23,480 nucleotides of DNA from JBAXQQ01 sp037131695 (GCA_964638715.1 CAZWZF010000067.1:1-23480); one strand, 5' to 3'. Positions 6,871-16,800 are shown, counted from the stretch's first letter. Numbers and translations: made by a program. Notes: generated by a model not told the origin, from the sequence alone.

Positions 6871-7812
6871 ATGTCGAATACGGTTTATGATCCTATTGTT
6901 GAAACTCTTGCTGATGCTATCGGCAACACAACGTTATTGCGGTTGAGTCATATCACAGAGGGTACTGTCGCAACAGTGGCAGCAAAGTTAGAGAGCCGAA
7001 ATCCGGGTGGAAGTGTAAAAGACCGTATCGGCTATGCCATGATAAAAGATGGTGAAGACAGAGGATTAATTAATAAAGATACTGTCATCATTGAGCCTAC
7101 CAGCGGCAACACCGGCATCGGCCTGGCGTTAGTGGCTGCCGCACGCGGATATCATTTGATACTCACCATGCCTGAGACGATGAGCATTGAGCGACGTAAA
7201 TTGTTAAAAGCTTATGGAGCTGAATTAGTGTTAACTCCTGGTGCGTTGGGTATGAAAGGTGCAATTGCCAAGGCAGAAGAACTTGCTGCTAACACGCCGA
7301 ACTCATTTATGCCGCAACAGTTTAATAATCCAGCTAATCCAGAGATTCACCGCAGGACGACTGCTGAAGAAATATGGGCAGCAACAGAAGGTAAAGTCGA
7401 TATATTTGTCGCAGGTGTAGGTACTGGCGGAACAATTACCGGTGTCGGCGAAGTGTTAAAAGCTCGCAAACCCGGAGTAAAAATAATTGCCGTTGAACCT
7501 GCTGATTCACCGGTATTATCTGGTGGTGCACCAGGACCGCATAAAATACAGGGTATTGGCGCAGGTTTCATCCCTTCAATTTTGAATACTTCTATTCTTG
7601 ATGAAGTATATCAGGTTAAAAATGAAGAAGCATTTGAAACCGGTCGCTTGTTAGCCAGCAAGGAAGGTGTTCTGGTAGGTATATCATCCGGCGCTGCCGC
7701 CTTTGCATCGCTTCAAATCGCCAAACGACCCGAGAACGCAGGGAAATTGATAGTTACAATTTTTGCCAGCACCGGTGAGCGTTATCTAAGTACACTGTTA
7801 TTTCCTGAGTGA
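6871..7812 (+). CDS. cysK: Cysteine synthase A (O-acetylserine sulfhydrylase)
   Basis: This 313-residue cytoplasmic enzyme uses pyridoxal phosphate to convert O-acetylserine and sulfide to cysteine. Family signatures are clear: the PLP lysine Lys50 in NPGGSVKDR, the substrate loop EPTSGNTG (75-82), the PLP-phosphate loop GVGTGGT (182-188) and Ser273 in GISSGAA. The length matches CysK (about 310) and no cystathionine-synthase CBS extension is present. GGGAG precedes the ATG at good spacing. It is a single transcription unit, divergent from the Dus gene, with a strong promoter and palindrome upstream and an imperfect inverted repeat ending in eight Ts downstream. Assignment as CysK rather than CysM rests on overall motif likeness. 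No serine acetyltransferase gene is nearby. Confidence 0.93.
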   Translation: MSNTVYDPIVETLADAIGNTTLLRLSHITEGTVATVAAKLESRNPGGSVKDRIGYAMIKDGEDRGLINKDTVIIEPTSGNTGIGLALVAAARGYHLILTMPETMSIERRKLLKAYGAELVLTPGALGMKGAIAKAEELAANTPNSFMPQQFNNPANPEIHRRTTAEEIWAATEGKVDIFVAGVGTGGTITGVGEVLKARKPGVKIIAVEPADSPVLSGGAPGPHKIQGIGAGFIPSILNTSILDEVYQVKNEEAFETGRLLASKEGVLVGISSGAAAFASLQIAKRPENAGKLIVTIFASTGERYLSTLLFPE

Positions 7813-7823
7813 GAAAATGAAGG

Positions 7824-7980
7824 GTAAATAGTAAAATTATGGGAGTGATGTGAGTAATGGGAAGAATGGGATGAATGGGAAGAATATGAGTGATGAGAAT
7901 TCCAGAAATAAATAATTTCCCATTACTCACATTCTTTCCATCACTCCTATAATTTTTCTCTTTACTCTTTACTTTTTTTT
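7824..7980 (+). repeat. Large imperfect inverted repeat after cysK, probably acting as terminator
   Basis: Words in the left arm (7824-7862: GTAAATAGTAAA, ATTATGGGAGTGATG, TGAGTAATGGGAA) recur in reverse complement in the right arm (7916-7972: TTCCCATTACTCA, CATCACTCCTATAAT, TTTACTCTTTAC). The loop holds GGGAAGAATGGGATGAAT-type repeats. Eight Ts follow at 7973-7980, so the RNA form could terminate cysK transcription. Confidence 0.6.
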
Positions 7981-8028
7981 ACTACCATTCCGCAACTATT
8001 GTGTCTATAATATTGTCGAGGTAAATAG

Positions 8029-9960
8029 ATGCGGATTTTTTCTGTTTTTGCTATATATATTGTTTTTGTATCATTTGGCTTTGCAGGTATGCTGGCTCCC
8101 GGGGTAGGGTTGCGCGCTTCGTATTATCAGAAAGCTGATTTATCGGGAACTTCGGTTGTAAAGTATGATACTGCTGTAAATTTGGAATGGAAAGAAGACG
8201 CCGGACCGATAAAAGAGATTAAACCAGGTGCGTTTTCTGTGCAATGGCGCGGGTATTTAATGCCGCAATTCTCCGAATCTTACACTTTTACTGTAAAATC
8301 TGTCGGCGGCATCAGGCTTTTTGTTAACAACAAGCGCGTTATTGACGATTGGGGTGCTAAGCTGGGTACAGAAAGAACCGGTGCGATAGATTTGAAAGCG
8401 GATCGATTAGTATCTGTTATCCTGCAATTTACCCAGCCTGTCGGTGCTGGCTCCATTCAGTTGCATTGGTCAAGCCCAAGTCTTCCAATAGAACTAATTC
8501 CCACTGCCCGTTTATATCCGCCTGTATTCGCTCCTAATCAATTGGTTTATTGTGATAGCCCTGATAATCGAACCAGTTCGTTATACATGACAGATTTCAC
8601 AGATACCCCAAAAAAATTGACAGTTGATGGAAGTTTTAAACCAGTATTCAGTCCGGACGGGAAAAAGGTTTTATTTCAGACGACTAAAAACTTGTCATAT
8701 TCCACACCTGGCATTTATCGATATGCATTAAATACCCAGGAACAGATTCGACTGACACGGACAGAGGGTGAGAAGTACGACCCGGCTTTCAGTGCTGATG
8801 GCCGCAATATTTCATTCGTCACTCAACTGGGTAATGCTTATGAGATATGGACTATGCGTGCTGATGGCGGTAGTCGGGTTAAATTGGTATCAGATGCGTA
8901 TGAAAACCGGCATCCGGTTTTGAATACAGATGGCAGTGTTCTTGTTTACCAGTCAAAACGCGATGGCGTGTGGAATATTTACAGTTTGACTATCAGCGAT
9001 GATGGAAATACAGAAAAGCAATTGACAATACTGGAAGGCACTGAACCCACTATCAATCGACGTGGTGATAAAATAGTATTTATATCATCGCGTTCCGGTC
9101 GTCCGCAATTGTATGTTATGGATATTGATGGTGGTAATCAAGCCATTGTCAGTACAACTCCCGGCGAAATAAGCCAGCCGTTTTTTACGCCAAACCGTGA
9201 TTATGTCGCATATCTGGAAAAAAATGCTGCCGGCAAAACCGATCTTTACGCAATTGATTTAGATGATAAAATTCCTTGCCAGATAACGACAAACGGCAAA
9301 TTAGTTAACGCGTCAATCGCATATAACCAGCAATTGCCGGTAACAGATGGCTTGTCGCTGTGGCTTAACGCACAGGAAGTCAGCACCCTTATCATTAATG
9401 CTGATGGCAAGGTATCAAACTGGGATGACTGTTTTCGCACCGGAATGTCGGCAGTACAAGCTAATGTTGACCGCCAGCCAATATTAATTAATAACGCCAT
9501 CAATGGATTGTCCGCATTGCGTTTTGATGGAATAGACGACTTTATGGATACAAACGTACAGTGCAAAGTGGTTGAAATGTATGCGGTATTCAAAGTTCGT
9601 ACTGATGTTTTTAATGGCTTTAAAAATCTGCTGGGCAACAAGCCTGGCTATAATCGATTGTGGTTCCTGGAAAACGGTCAAACCTTTTTCCACTCCAATC
9701 CATATCCGCTGGCGGTATGGAAAAATGGAACTCCAGTAACTGAAGAACCATATAATATAGCCCCGATAAATGAATGGATGGTGCTTACCGCCGACTCCGC
9801 AAATTCTGATGATAACCGCATCTATCAGATTTGTGCCGCAGAAGATAGCTATTTCTCCGAGTTTGATGTAGCGGAAATAGTTTGCTACAGTTCCGCGTTA
9901 TCACCAACTGACAGGAACGCAGTAATTACCTCGTTGAAGGCGAAGTATGGGATACAGTAG
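8029..9960 (+). CDS. Secreted PA14, TolB-like beta-propeller and LamG-like multidomain protein
   Basis: This 643-residue exported protein has a signal peptide at 1-20 (hydrophobic core ending SFGFA). Residues about 22-165 form a PA14-type module (QWRGYLMP; YTFTVKSVGGIRLFVNN; VIDDWG), a fold often binding carbohydrate. Residues about 168-430 contain TolB/PD40-like propeller blades: FSPDGKKVLF (207-216), FSADGRNISF (254-263), INRRGDKIVF (342-351) and FTPNRDYVAY (386-395), each with LYxxD/IWTM-like strands. Residues about 438-643 resemble a LamG/concanavalin-type beta-sandwich (GLSLWLNA near the start, ALRFDGIDDF inside, and SALSPTDRNAVI close to the end). GAGG precedes the ATG. No catalytic site is visible. 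It is probably a surface or periplasmic carbohydrate-binding or scaffolding protein; linkage to the following GH51-like gene is by proximity only. Confidence 0.8.
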   Translation: MRIFSVFAIYIVFVSFGFAGMLAPGVGLRASYYQKADLSGTSVVKYDTAVNLEWKEDAGPIKEIKPGAFSVQWRGYLMPQFSESYTFTVKSVGGIRLFVNNKRVIDDWGAKLGTERTGAIDLKADRLVSVILQFTQPVGAGSIQLHWSSPSLPIELIPTARLYPPVFAPNQLVYCDSPDNRTSSLYMTDFTDTPKKLTVDGSFKPVFSPDGKKVLFQTTKNLSYSTPGIYRYALNTQEQIRLTRTEGEKYDPAFSADGRNISFVTQLGNAYEIWTMRADGGSRVKLVSDAYENRHPVLNTDGSVLVYQSKRDGVWNIYSLTISDDGNTEKQLTILEGTEPTINRRGDKIVFISSRSGRPQLYVMDIDGGNQAIVSTTPGEISQPFFTPNRDYVAYLEKNAAGKTDLYAIDLDDKIPCQITTNGKLVNASIAYNQQLPVTDGLSLWLNAQEVSTLIINADGKVSNWDDCFRTGMSAVQANVDRQPILINNAINGLSALRFDGIDDFMDTNVQCKVVEMYAVFKVRTDVFNGFKNLLGNKPGYNRLWFLENGQTFFHSNPYPLAVWKNGTPVTEEPYNIAPINEWMVLTADSANSDDNRIYQICAAEDSYFSEFDVAEIVCYSSALSPTDRNAVITSLKAKYGIQ

Positions 9961-10598
9961 TCAATTGACAGTGGATAGTGGTTAGTGGATAGTTGGCAGT
10001 TGACAATGGATAGTGGAAAGTTGATAACAATTTAATTATACAATGAAATATTTACTAAAATTAATTCCATAGCCCACGGCAACACCCTCACCCTTATACA
10101 TATTTTGTAAATTAACATAAAAATTTAGAAATAGTGCATATTTTCAAATCAACAATTCAGATAAATCCAGTAAAGGTAGGGGAGTTGTCCCCAACTCCCG
10201 CGAAAGTGTCTGTAAAATAAAGACGAAATGGTTAAAACGACAAAACAAGGTTAGCAAATCACAACACACCGCAAAAGAAAACTGTCGCTGTTACGCCTTG
10301 ACTACATCATTATCACGGTTCGACGCGGGAATTGGGGACAATTCCCCTACCTCTTCAGCCAATATTTCAATTAAAATGATAACAATAAATGTGTATAAGG
10401 GTGAGGGCAACGCCGTGGGTCTTGTTTTCTCCATCAATCAAAACCCTATAAGAATAGAATGTCTTATAGAAATAATAAAAAATCTTCAGGTAATTGGTAA
10501 TTACTCAACTAAAATACTTAAATTACATAACATAACCGCTTTATTTTTCAATCATAATTATGTATAGTTTATTAAATAATCAATTGGGGGAACTGGAT
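9961..10598. other. 638-bp intergenic region made of repeats
   Basis: No convincing gene is seen. It begins with GTGGATAGTGG/TTGACA-type words (9961-10020), holds the fold-back pair listed separately (10073-10419), and ends in an AT-rich leader with GGGGGA (10586-10591) as ribosome site for the GH51-like gene. An open frame at 10298-10567 runs through the inverted repeat and has no ribosome site or recognisable protein features. Confidence 0.6.
10073..10419. repeat. Nested fold-back element with two pairs of inverted modules
   Basis: The outer modules at 10073-10100 and 10392-10419 (28 nt) are inverted copies with 24 of 28 matches; the four mismatches are contiguous, with CAAC in the same orientation in both. 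The inner modules at 10174-10202 and 10324-10352 (29 nt) are inverted copies with 27 of 29 matches, and each is itself a hairpin (GGGAGTTG/CAACTCCC and GGGAATTG/CAATTCCC). No transposase or target-site duplication was found. It resembles a REP/MITE-like non-autonomous element. Confidence 0.75.
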
Positions 10599-13586
10599 AT
10601 GAAATTGAATCTGTTTTTTATCTTCACTTTATTCTGCTGCTTAACTATTGCGGCATTTGCCGTCGACCCAACTATAGTTGATATCAGCAAAGATGTGGTT
10701 CGACCGGAAATTCAGCGGATGGGGATTAATCTGGGTGGCGATGCCTGGTACGACGGTTCGATGATTTTGAAAGAACGCATTCCCCATGGCAGTTTTGAGG
10801 GTTCTATTTATCGGATAATTGAATGGGGTCCGGGTGGTGATGAGAAATCCATTTATCTGAATATGGGTTCCGGCAAGTGGGACGATGTTTTAAGAGGAGC
10901 GAAATATACCATCGTTACCGGTCCTGGTATGGGTCACACCGGCAAGGTTACTAATATCATCGCGAATATGCCATTCCTGGAAGGTGGCAACCCCAATAAA
11001 AGATATTTGAAAATTGACCTGGACAGCCAGGGACCAATGAAACCATACGCCGATACAGTGATTATATTGGAAAAGCAAGTTGATACTGGATTTTTAGGAC
11101 AGCATGGCGGTTCATTTTGGGTCTTTACTGATGGCGACGCAAAGGTAACTACCGAAAAAGGCGATGTGCGTCCAGAAGCAAAAGGAATAATGGTCGCGGT
11201 CTTAACAGCAAAAGGCACTCCCGATGTCGCCACCATCAGTGCGCCATTGGCAGTAAAAACAGCAGTTGATGTGAACGGAATCTGGAAACTTAATTTTTGG
11301 GCGCGTGGCGACGGCAAACTGACGTTGGGATTAGGCACCTGGAAACCATCTGCCGCTGAACCGTCATTAATGCCGCAAAAAGTTGAATTAACAAATGAAT
11401 GGAAGAAGTATGAATATACTTTCGATGTTAAGAATTACCCGTATCCCGCAATATGCATTCACATGATTGTCACTGGCGGTGTTGTTAAATTAGATGATGT
11501 ATCTATGCAACTAACTGGTGATAAAAATCCAACTGCTTTTCGCGATCCGCTGGTGAATACTTTGAAGAAGTTCCAACCTGGCACCTTGCGCCTGTTGCAG
11601 ATGGGTGGGTCATCGCTTGAGAACTTCCTGCGACCGGCAGAAACACGCATGACTTATACCGGACAGCGCAATGAAAATCCTATTACCAGCAATATTTGGC
11701 CCGGGCATCCAAAGCAAAATGAAGGTGCTGCCGACTCTTACCAGTATGGCATGCATGAATTTCTGGAATTATGCAAAGAAGTCGGCTGCGACCCCTGGGT
11801 ATGTATCCCCGGAACTTTAACGCCATCTGAAATGTCTGATTTGATGGAATACCTTAATGGTTCAGAACAAACGACTTTTGGTAAACTGCGTGCAGACCGC
11901 GGACAGGTAAAACCGTGGACATCAGTATTTAAAAATATCAATATTGAATTTGGCAACGAAGCCTGGAACTGGTCAATGGCATATAATCATCGCGGTTTTA
12001 ATGGCCGTGATTATTGGCGTACATTGATAGGTTTTGCAAAAATGGCTCCTTGCTATAGCAATAAAGTAAAGTTTCAGATTGGCGGTCAGGCAGTATCAGC
12101 TGGATCAAATGGCCTGTTAGCCGCGGAAAAGTGGAATGCTGACGGTTTTGCGGTTGCACCATATATTATTCACGAGATGTCTGCTGTCCAGGCGAAACAG
12201 AGTGATGAAGAGATATGGTCATGGGTATTTGGCTACCCATGGTATAACGGAACCCAGGGATATATGGCGCAGAATTATAAAGCAGTAACTAAGCCGTTGG
12301 GAATAGAACTGTCTGTTTATGAAGTGAATCATCACATTACTGGAGGTGATGCCCCGGCTGAAGCACGCAATAAAATTGTTGCCGGTATTGGCGGCGGGCT
12401 TAATGTAGCCAACTGGATGATGATGATGTTGGAAAAACAGAATGTGCGGGTGCAAAATCTGTTTTCTCTGCTGCAATTTGAATACAAGTATGGTGCCGGA
12501 AACGTGCGGCTGTGGGGAACTGCATTGTCAATGAAAACCGGCAGCGAACGATATCGTCCTACTTTCCAGACAGTTTCTTTGCTGAATCAGGTATTAACTG
12601 GTGATCTGGTGAAGGTTACGAAAAGTGGTACTGATCCAAAATGGACATGTTCTGCAGACTACGGCAGTAAAAACAAGCCGTTTGATGTGCCGTATCTCCA
12701 GGTGTATGCAACCAAAGATGATGAGAAACGCGGTTTTGTGATATTCAACCTGCATCGTACTGATTCGCTGCCATTTATAATGAACTTTACCGGTGGCGTA
12801 CAACCCGGCAGCGTAAAGAAATGGACGCTAAGTGCAGATAAAATTGATGCAAATAATGAACCAGACCATGATGAACAGGTGAAGATTGTAGAGGAAACCC
12901 TGGAAAAATTCGCCAGCGGTAATACTATTACCATCAAGCCTTTCTCAATGGTAGTTATTCGTTGGGAAGAGCCACGGGATAAAAGTGTGAAGCAATTCAC
13001 AACAACCAGCAATCCCAGCGGCCCATGGAGCTACCTGGCGGCGTGTTATGGCAATAATTCAAACGGCACCCCGGCAGGATACGACATGGTAAAGCTGCCG
13101 CCTGTTAAAATGTTGTATGACAAAACCTTGAACGCATGGAAATCACCAACCAGCAACGCCCAGATAACAGCAGACGGAATAATGTATCACAATGGCCCAA
13201 CCGGTAACCCGAACATGCAGAGCGCGCCGGTATTGAGCTATAATTACACCGGGAAAGATGATAATACGATCAGTGTTAAAGTTAATTATCAAACCCTTGG
13301 ACGTGATGGACGCGATTTGCTGGTGTTTAAGAATAAAAAAGATAATATCATGGTGATATCTGCTACCGAGGATGCGGTTGTAAAAGGTACTCACATGGTT
13401 GGCACCCCGGAAAGCGGAACGCGAATACAATACGGCAATCCGTATGAAGCGCAAATAAAGGAAGTTGCGACTACTTTTGAAGTGAAAGTAAAAAATGGCG
13501 ACACCATTGATTTCGCTTATACCGGTCTGTGGGACCCGCGCTGGGAAATCCCCAGATTGCAGGTAGTGGTGGATAAGAGGAATTGA
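10599..13586 (+). CDS. Secreted GH51-like glycoside hydrolase (alpha-L-arabinofuranosidase-like) with beta-sandwich modules
   Basis: The frame is open from 10560, but the ATG at 10599 is preferred because GGGGGA lies upstream and a clean signal peptide then follows (MKLNLFFIFTLF to AAFA). That gives 995 residues. Residues about 225-305 look like a carbohydrate-binding jelly roll (GIWKLNFWARGDGKLTLGL). The core matches the GH51 TIM barrel: HEFLELCKEVGCDPW (386-400), IPGTLTPSEMSDLMEYLNG, the acid/base in EFGNEAW (Glu454) and the nucleophile in SVYEVNHH (Glu575), 121 residues apart as expected. A beta-sandwich follows the barrel, then about 170 extra residues starting near NPSGPWSY. GH51 enzymes remove arabinofuranose or attack glucans; the substrate here is unknown. 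A terminator follows at 13647. The family call is good; divergence from characterised members makes GH39-like activity possible. Confidence 0.8.
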   Translation: MKLNLFFIFTLFCCLTIAAFAVDPTIVDISKDVVRPEIQRMGINLGGDAWYDGSMILKERIPHGSFEGSIYRIIEWGPGGDEKSIYLNMGSGKWDDVLRGAKYTIVTGPGMGHTGKVTNIIANMPFLEGGNPNKRYLKIDLDSQGPMKPYADTVIILEKQVDTGFLGQHGGSFWVFTDGDAKVTTEKGDVRPEAKGIMVAVLTAKGTPDVATISAPLAVKTAVDVNGIWKLNFWARGDGKLTLGLGTWKPSAAEPSLMPQKVELTNEWKKYEYTFDVKNYPYPAICIHMIVTGGVVKLDDVSMQLTGDKNPTAFRDPLVNTLKKFQPGTLRLLQMGGSSLENFLRPAETRMTYTGQRNENPITSNIWPGHPKQNEGAADSYQYGMHEFLELCKEVGCDPWVCIPGTLTPSEMSDLMEYLNGSEQTTFGKLRADRGQVKPWTSVFKNINIEFGNEAWNWSMAYNHRGFNGRDYWRTLIGFAKMAPCYSNKVKFQIGGQAVSAGSNGLLAAEKWNADGFAVAPYIIHEMSAVQAKQSDEEIWSWVFGYPWYNGTQGYMAQNYKAVTKPLGIELSVYEVNHHITGGDAPAEARNKIVAGIGGGLNVANWMMMMLEKQNVRVQNLFSLLQFEYKYGAGNVRLWGTALSMKTGSERYRPTFQTVSLLNQVLTGDLVKVTKSGTDPKWTCSADYGSKNKPFDVPYLQVYATKDDEKRGFVIFNLHRTDSLPFIMNFTGGVQPGSVKKWTLSADKIDANNEPDHDEQVKIVEETLEKFASGNTITIKPFSMVVIRWEEPRDKSVKQFTTTSNPSGPWSYLAACYGNNSNGTPAGYDMVKLPPVKMLYDKTLNAWKSPTSNAQITADGIMYHNGPTGNPNMQSAPVLSYNYTGKDDNTISVKVNYQTLGRDGRDLLVFKNKKDNIMVISATEDAVVKGTHMVGTPESGTRIQYGNPYEAQIKEVATTFEVKVKNGDTIDFAYTGLWDPRWEIPRLQVVVDKRN

Positions 13587-13625
13587 TGAAATTGACAATT
13601 GCCAATTGCCGATTGACAATTATTT
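13587..13625. repeat. Short palindromic word tract after the GH51-like gene
   Basis: Interleaved ATTGACAATT, GCCAATTG and GATTGACAATT words follow the stop codon at once, giving several overlapping inverted repeats. It resembles the tracts after other plus-strand genes in the window. Confidence 0.45.
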
Positions 13626-13646
13626 TTGAATGGCAGTTAATATATA

Positions 13647-13680
13647 AATCCGATATTATTAAAATAGTATCGGATTTTTT
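13647..13680 (+). terminator. Intrinsic terminator of the GH51-like gene
   Basis: AATCCGATA (13647-13655) pairs with TATCGGATT (13668-13676) around a partly paired loop, and the Ts continue to 13680. It lies 60 bp past the GH51-like stop codon. On the minus strand no T-run follows, so it serves the plus strand. Confidence 0.75.
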
Positions 13681-13741
13681 GACGTGGTTATCTTTTATTT
13701 TGGAAAATAACCAATGTTTAATGCTGTCTAATTTGAATATA

Positions 13742-13783
13742 AACTACCGGATACACCCCACAAAAAAGATGTATCCGGTAGTT
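13742..13783 (-). other. Perfect 14-bp hairpin 3' of the large repeat protein
   Basis: AACTACCGGATACA (13742-13755) pairs perfectly with TGTATCCGGTAGTT (13770-13783). The 14-nt loop contains the T-run when read on the minus strand, so it is not a standard terminator. It lies 29 bp past the stop codon of the 13813-17880 gene. Its TACCGGATAC core is the same as in the terminator after the neighbouring paralogue (17989-18023). Confidence 0.7.
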
Positions 13784-13812
13784 ATTTAACTATTCAATTG
13801 TCTACTGCAAAT

Positions 13813-16800
13813 CTATTGTACTTTTGTAGTGGATGCTACTACCTGGTCTGTTTTTGTAGCACTGGTTTTTGACGTTGCGGTTATTGTAACATCAAGTGAG
13901 TCATAATTTGCAGTACCACTTAAAGGCGATACATCCAGTCGGAATAGAACTGATTTCCCGGGGGTTACTGCCGGTACCAGCCATCCGTAGCCGCCGGTTA
14001 CCTTTTGGGTGATATTAATTCCAGCAGGATCGGCGAAATTGACGTACCAGCCAGTTTTTGCACCAACTGCGGTAACAGTAAAGTAGTCGATCGTATTGCC
14101 AGTATTTTTCAGTACGATGACATAAGACGCTATTTTTCTGGCTGCGGTGGATTTCGTCGCTACCTGGGTTCCCTGGGTATCAATTATACCTTCGCCAATT
14201 GCAGTGCCGGTGGTAGTGGTTTTAATCATCAGGTCAACACCCTGGGTTGGGGTGACGGTAGTTAATGTATATGTGCCAGTTAATACGTCGCTATCAATAT
14301 TGCCGGTTTTGAATGCTTTGGCATTGATAGTTGTTGTCTTGGTAACTGCCACTGGTGCGGTATACATTGTTGATGTTGCTGACGGTGCAGTGCCATCGGT
14401 TGTATATCGAATTACTGCTCCAGTAGTGGCACAGGTAATACCCACCTGTGTTGGGGCGGTTAAAGTGCCAGGAACAATTGAGAATGCTGGTGTGGCAACT
14501 TTTTGCGGTATTGATATTATATAATATCCGGTAACCGCACCACTTGGTGTCCATTGGTCAAGGAATCCAACAGCAGTTATTTTAGTTGTTGTGCTGACGG
14601 TGATTGCGCCGGTATACGCAGTTGATGTCGCAGTAGGCGTGGTGCCATCGGTAGTGTAGCGTATTATCGCGTTAGGTGTAGTACAGGCCATCGTCACCGG
14701 GGTTGCCGCGGTAAAGGTGCCAGGTGTAGGCGTTAATGTCGGCGTGGCAACTTTTTGGGTGATTGATACGGTGTAACTGCCGGTTGCAACATCGCTCAGG
14801 GTATAACCTGACCGGTATGCTATCGCTTTGATTGTTGATGTTGACGAAATAGTAATCGGTCCGGTGTATTGGGTAGATGATGTTACCGGTGTTGAACCAT
14901 CGGTGGTATAGAAAATTGTTGCTCCGGTAGTGGTGCATGAAATAGTCACCTGTGTTGCTGAGGTAAATGTTCCAGATGCAGGTGAAAGTGTTGGGGTAGC
15001 GGCTTTCTGTACTATTGATACGGTGTAACTGCCGGTTGCAATATCGCTCTGGGTATATCCTGACCGATATGCTATCGCTTTGATTGTTGATGTTGACGAA
15101 ACGGTAATAGGCCCGGTGTATTGCGTTGATGCAGTAGAAGGCGTAGTACCATTTATGGTGTAGAAAATAGTCGCTCCGGTGGTAGCACAGGAAATAGTTA
15201 CCTGGGTTGCCGCGGTGAATGTGCCTGACGCCGGTGATAATGTCGGAGTAGCGACTTTTTGTGTAATAGTAACGGTATAGGTTCCAGTAGCGACATCACT
15301 CTGGGTATAACCTGATCGATATGCTATCGCTTTGATGGTCGATGTTGATGAAACGGTAATCGGTCCGGTGTATTGAGTTGATGATGTTGCCGGTGTTGAA
15401 CCGTCTGTGGTATAAAAAATTGTCGCTCCGGTAGTGGCACAGGATATTGTCACCGGTGTTGCCGCGGTGAATGTGCCTGATGCCGGTGACAGTGTCGGGG
15501 TAGCGACTTTCTGTGCAATAGAAACGGTATAGGTGCCAGTAGCGACATCACTCTGGGTATAACCTGACCGATATGCTATCGCTTTGATTGTTGATGTTGA
15601 CGAAACGGTAATAGGCCCGGTGTATTGCGTAGATGATGTTGCCGGTGTTGAACCGTCGGTGGTATAAAAAATTGTCGCTCCGGTAGTGGCACAGGATATT
15701 GTCACCGGTGTTGCCGCGGTGAAGGTTCCTGATGCCGGTGATAATGTTGGGGTAGCGGCTTTCTGCGCAATTGTTATGGTATAGTTGCCGGTTGCGACAT
15801 CGCTCTGGGTATAGCCTGACCGGTATGCTATCGCTTTAATAGTCGATGTTGACGAAACAGTAATCGGTCCGGTGAATTGAGTCGATGATGTTGCCGGTGT
15901 TGAACCGTCGGTAGTATAGAAAATAGTCGTCCCGGTGGTGGTGCATGAAATTGTCACCTGAGTTGCCGCGATGAATGTACCAGATGCCGGTGACAGTGTC
16001 GGGGTAGCGACTTTCTGTGCAATAGTTATGGTATAGGTTCCAGTAGCGACATCGCTCTGGGTATAACCTGACTTATAAGCTATCGCTTTGATGGTCGATG
16101 TTGATGAAACGGTAATCGGCCCGGTGTATTGAGTCGATGATGTTGCCGGTGTTGAACCGTCGGTAGTATAGAATATCATCGCCCCGGTAGTGGCACAGGT
16201 TATGGTCACTTGTTGTGCACTGGTAAATGTTCCTGATGCTGGAGAGAATACTGGTGTTGATACTTTCTGGGCAGTACCTATTGTATATGTACCTGTTGCA
16301 ACGTCGCTATCAGTTAAACTGGTTTTAAATGCTTTTGCTTTCAGGTTGACTGTTGACAATACATTAATTGCGTTAGCATATAATGTTGAGTTTGCTGTAG
16401 GATCGCTGCCATCAGTAGTATAACGAATAGTTGCACCAGATGTCGTACTTGTTATTGTAACAAGGGTTGCACTGGTATATGTTCCCGGGGTAGGTGAAAA
16501 TACTGGTGTTGCGACTTTTTGTATTGTAGTTGTACCAGCATCGCGTACCAGACGGACATAGTTTGATACTCTTATTACATCACCTTGCGGTCCATGGCCA
16601 TAGACCTGTTTCCCGCTGGCGTCAGTACCGAGAGTGTAATCGGTGTAGCTGCCGGTTTTAGGGTCGCTGCGTTGTGCACCGGCTCCGTGTATATCAAAAA
16701 GCGTGTAGTAAGTGTCATTTGGAAGTTTTTTCATCCATCCCAAGGCGCGGCCAAATGCTATATATACTGCGTTGCCGCCAGCACCAAGACCTGTACTGCT

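Noticed and set aside
10298..10567. Open frame of 89 codons upstream of the GH51-like gene
   Set aside because: It runs through the inverted repeat modules, has no ribosome site and no protein-like composition, and overlaps the leader of the next gene.
10560..10598. First ATG of the GH51-like frame as the start
   Set aside because: It lacks a ribosome site and would put 13 polar residues before the signal peptide; the ATG at 10599 has GGGGGA upstream.
13742..13783. Perfect hairpin as a standard intrinsic terminator
   Set aside because: The T-run on the minus strand lies in the loop rather than after the stem, so it is listed only as a hairpin.
14254..16518. Regularly spaced repeats that might be taken for a CRISPR or satellite array
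   Set aside because: The unit is 252 bp, in frame, and encodes a recognisable protein repeat; there are no short repeats with unique spacers and no cas genes.
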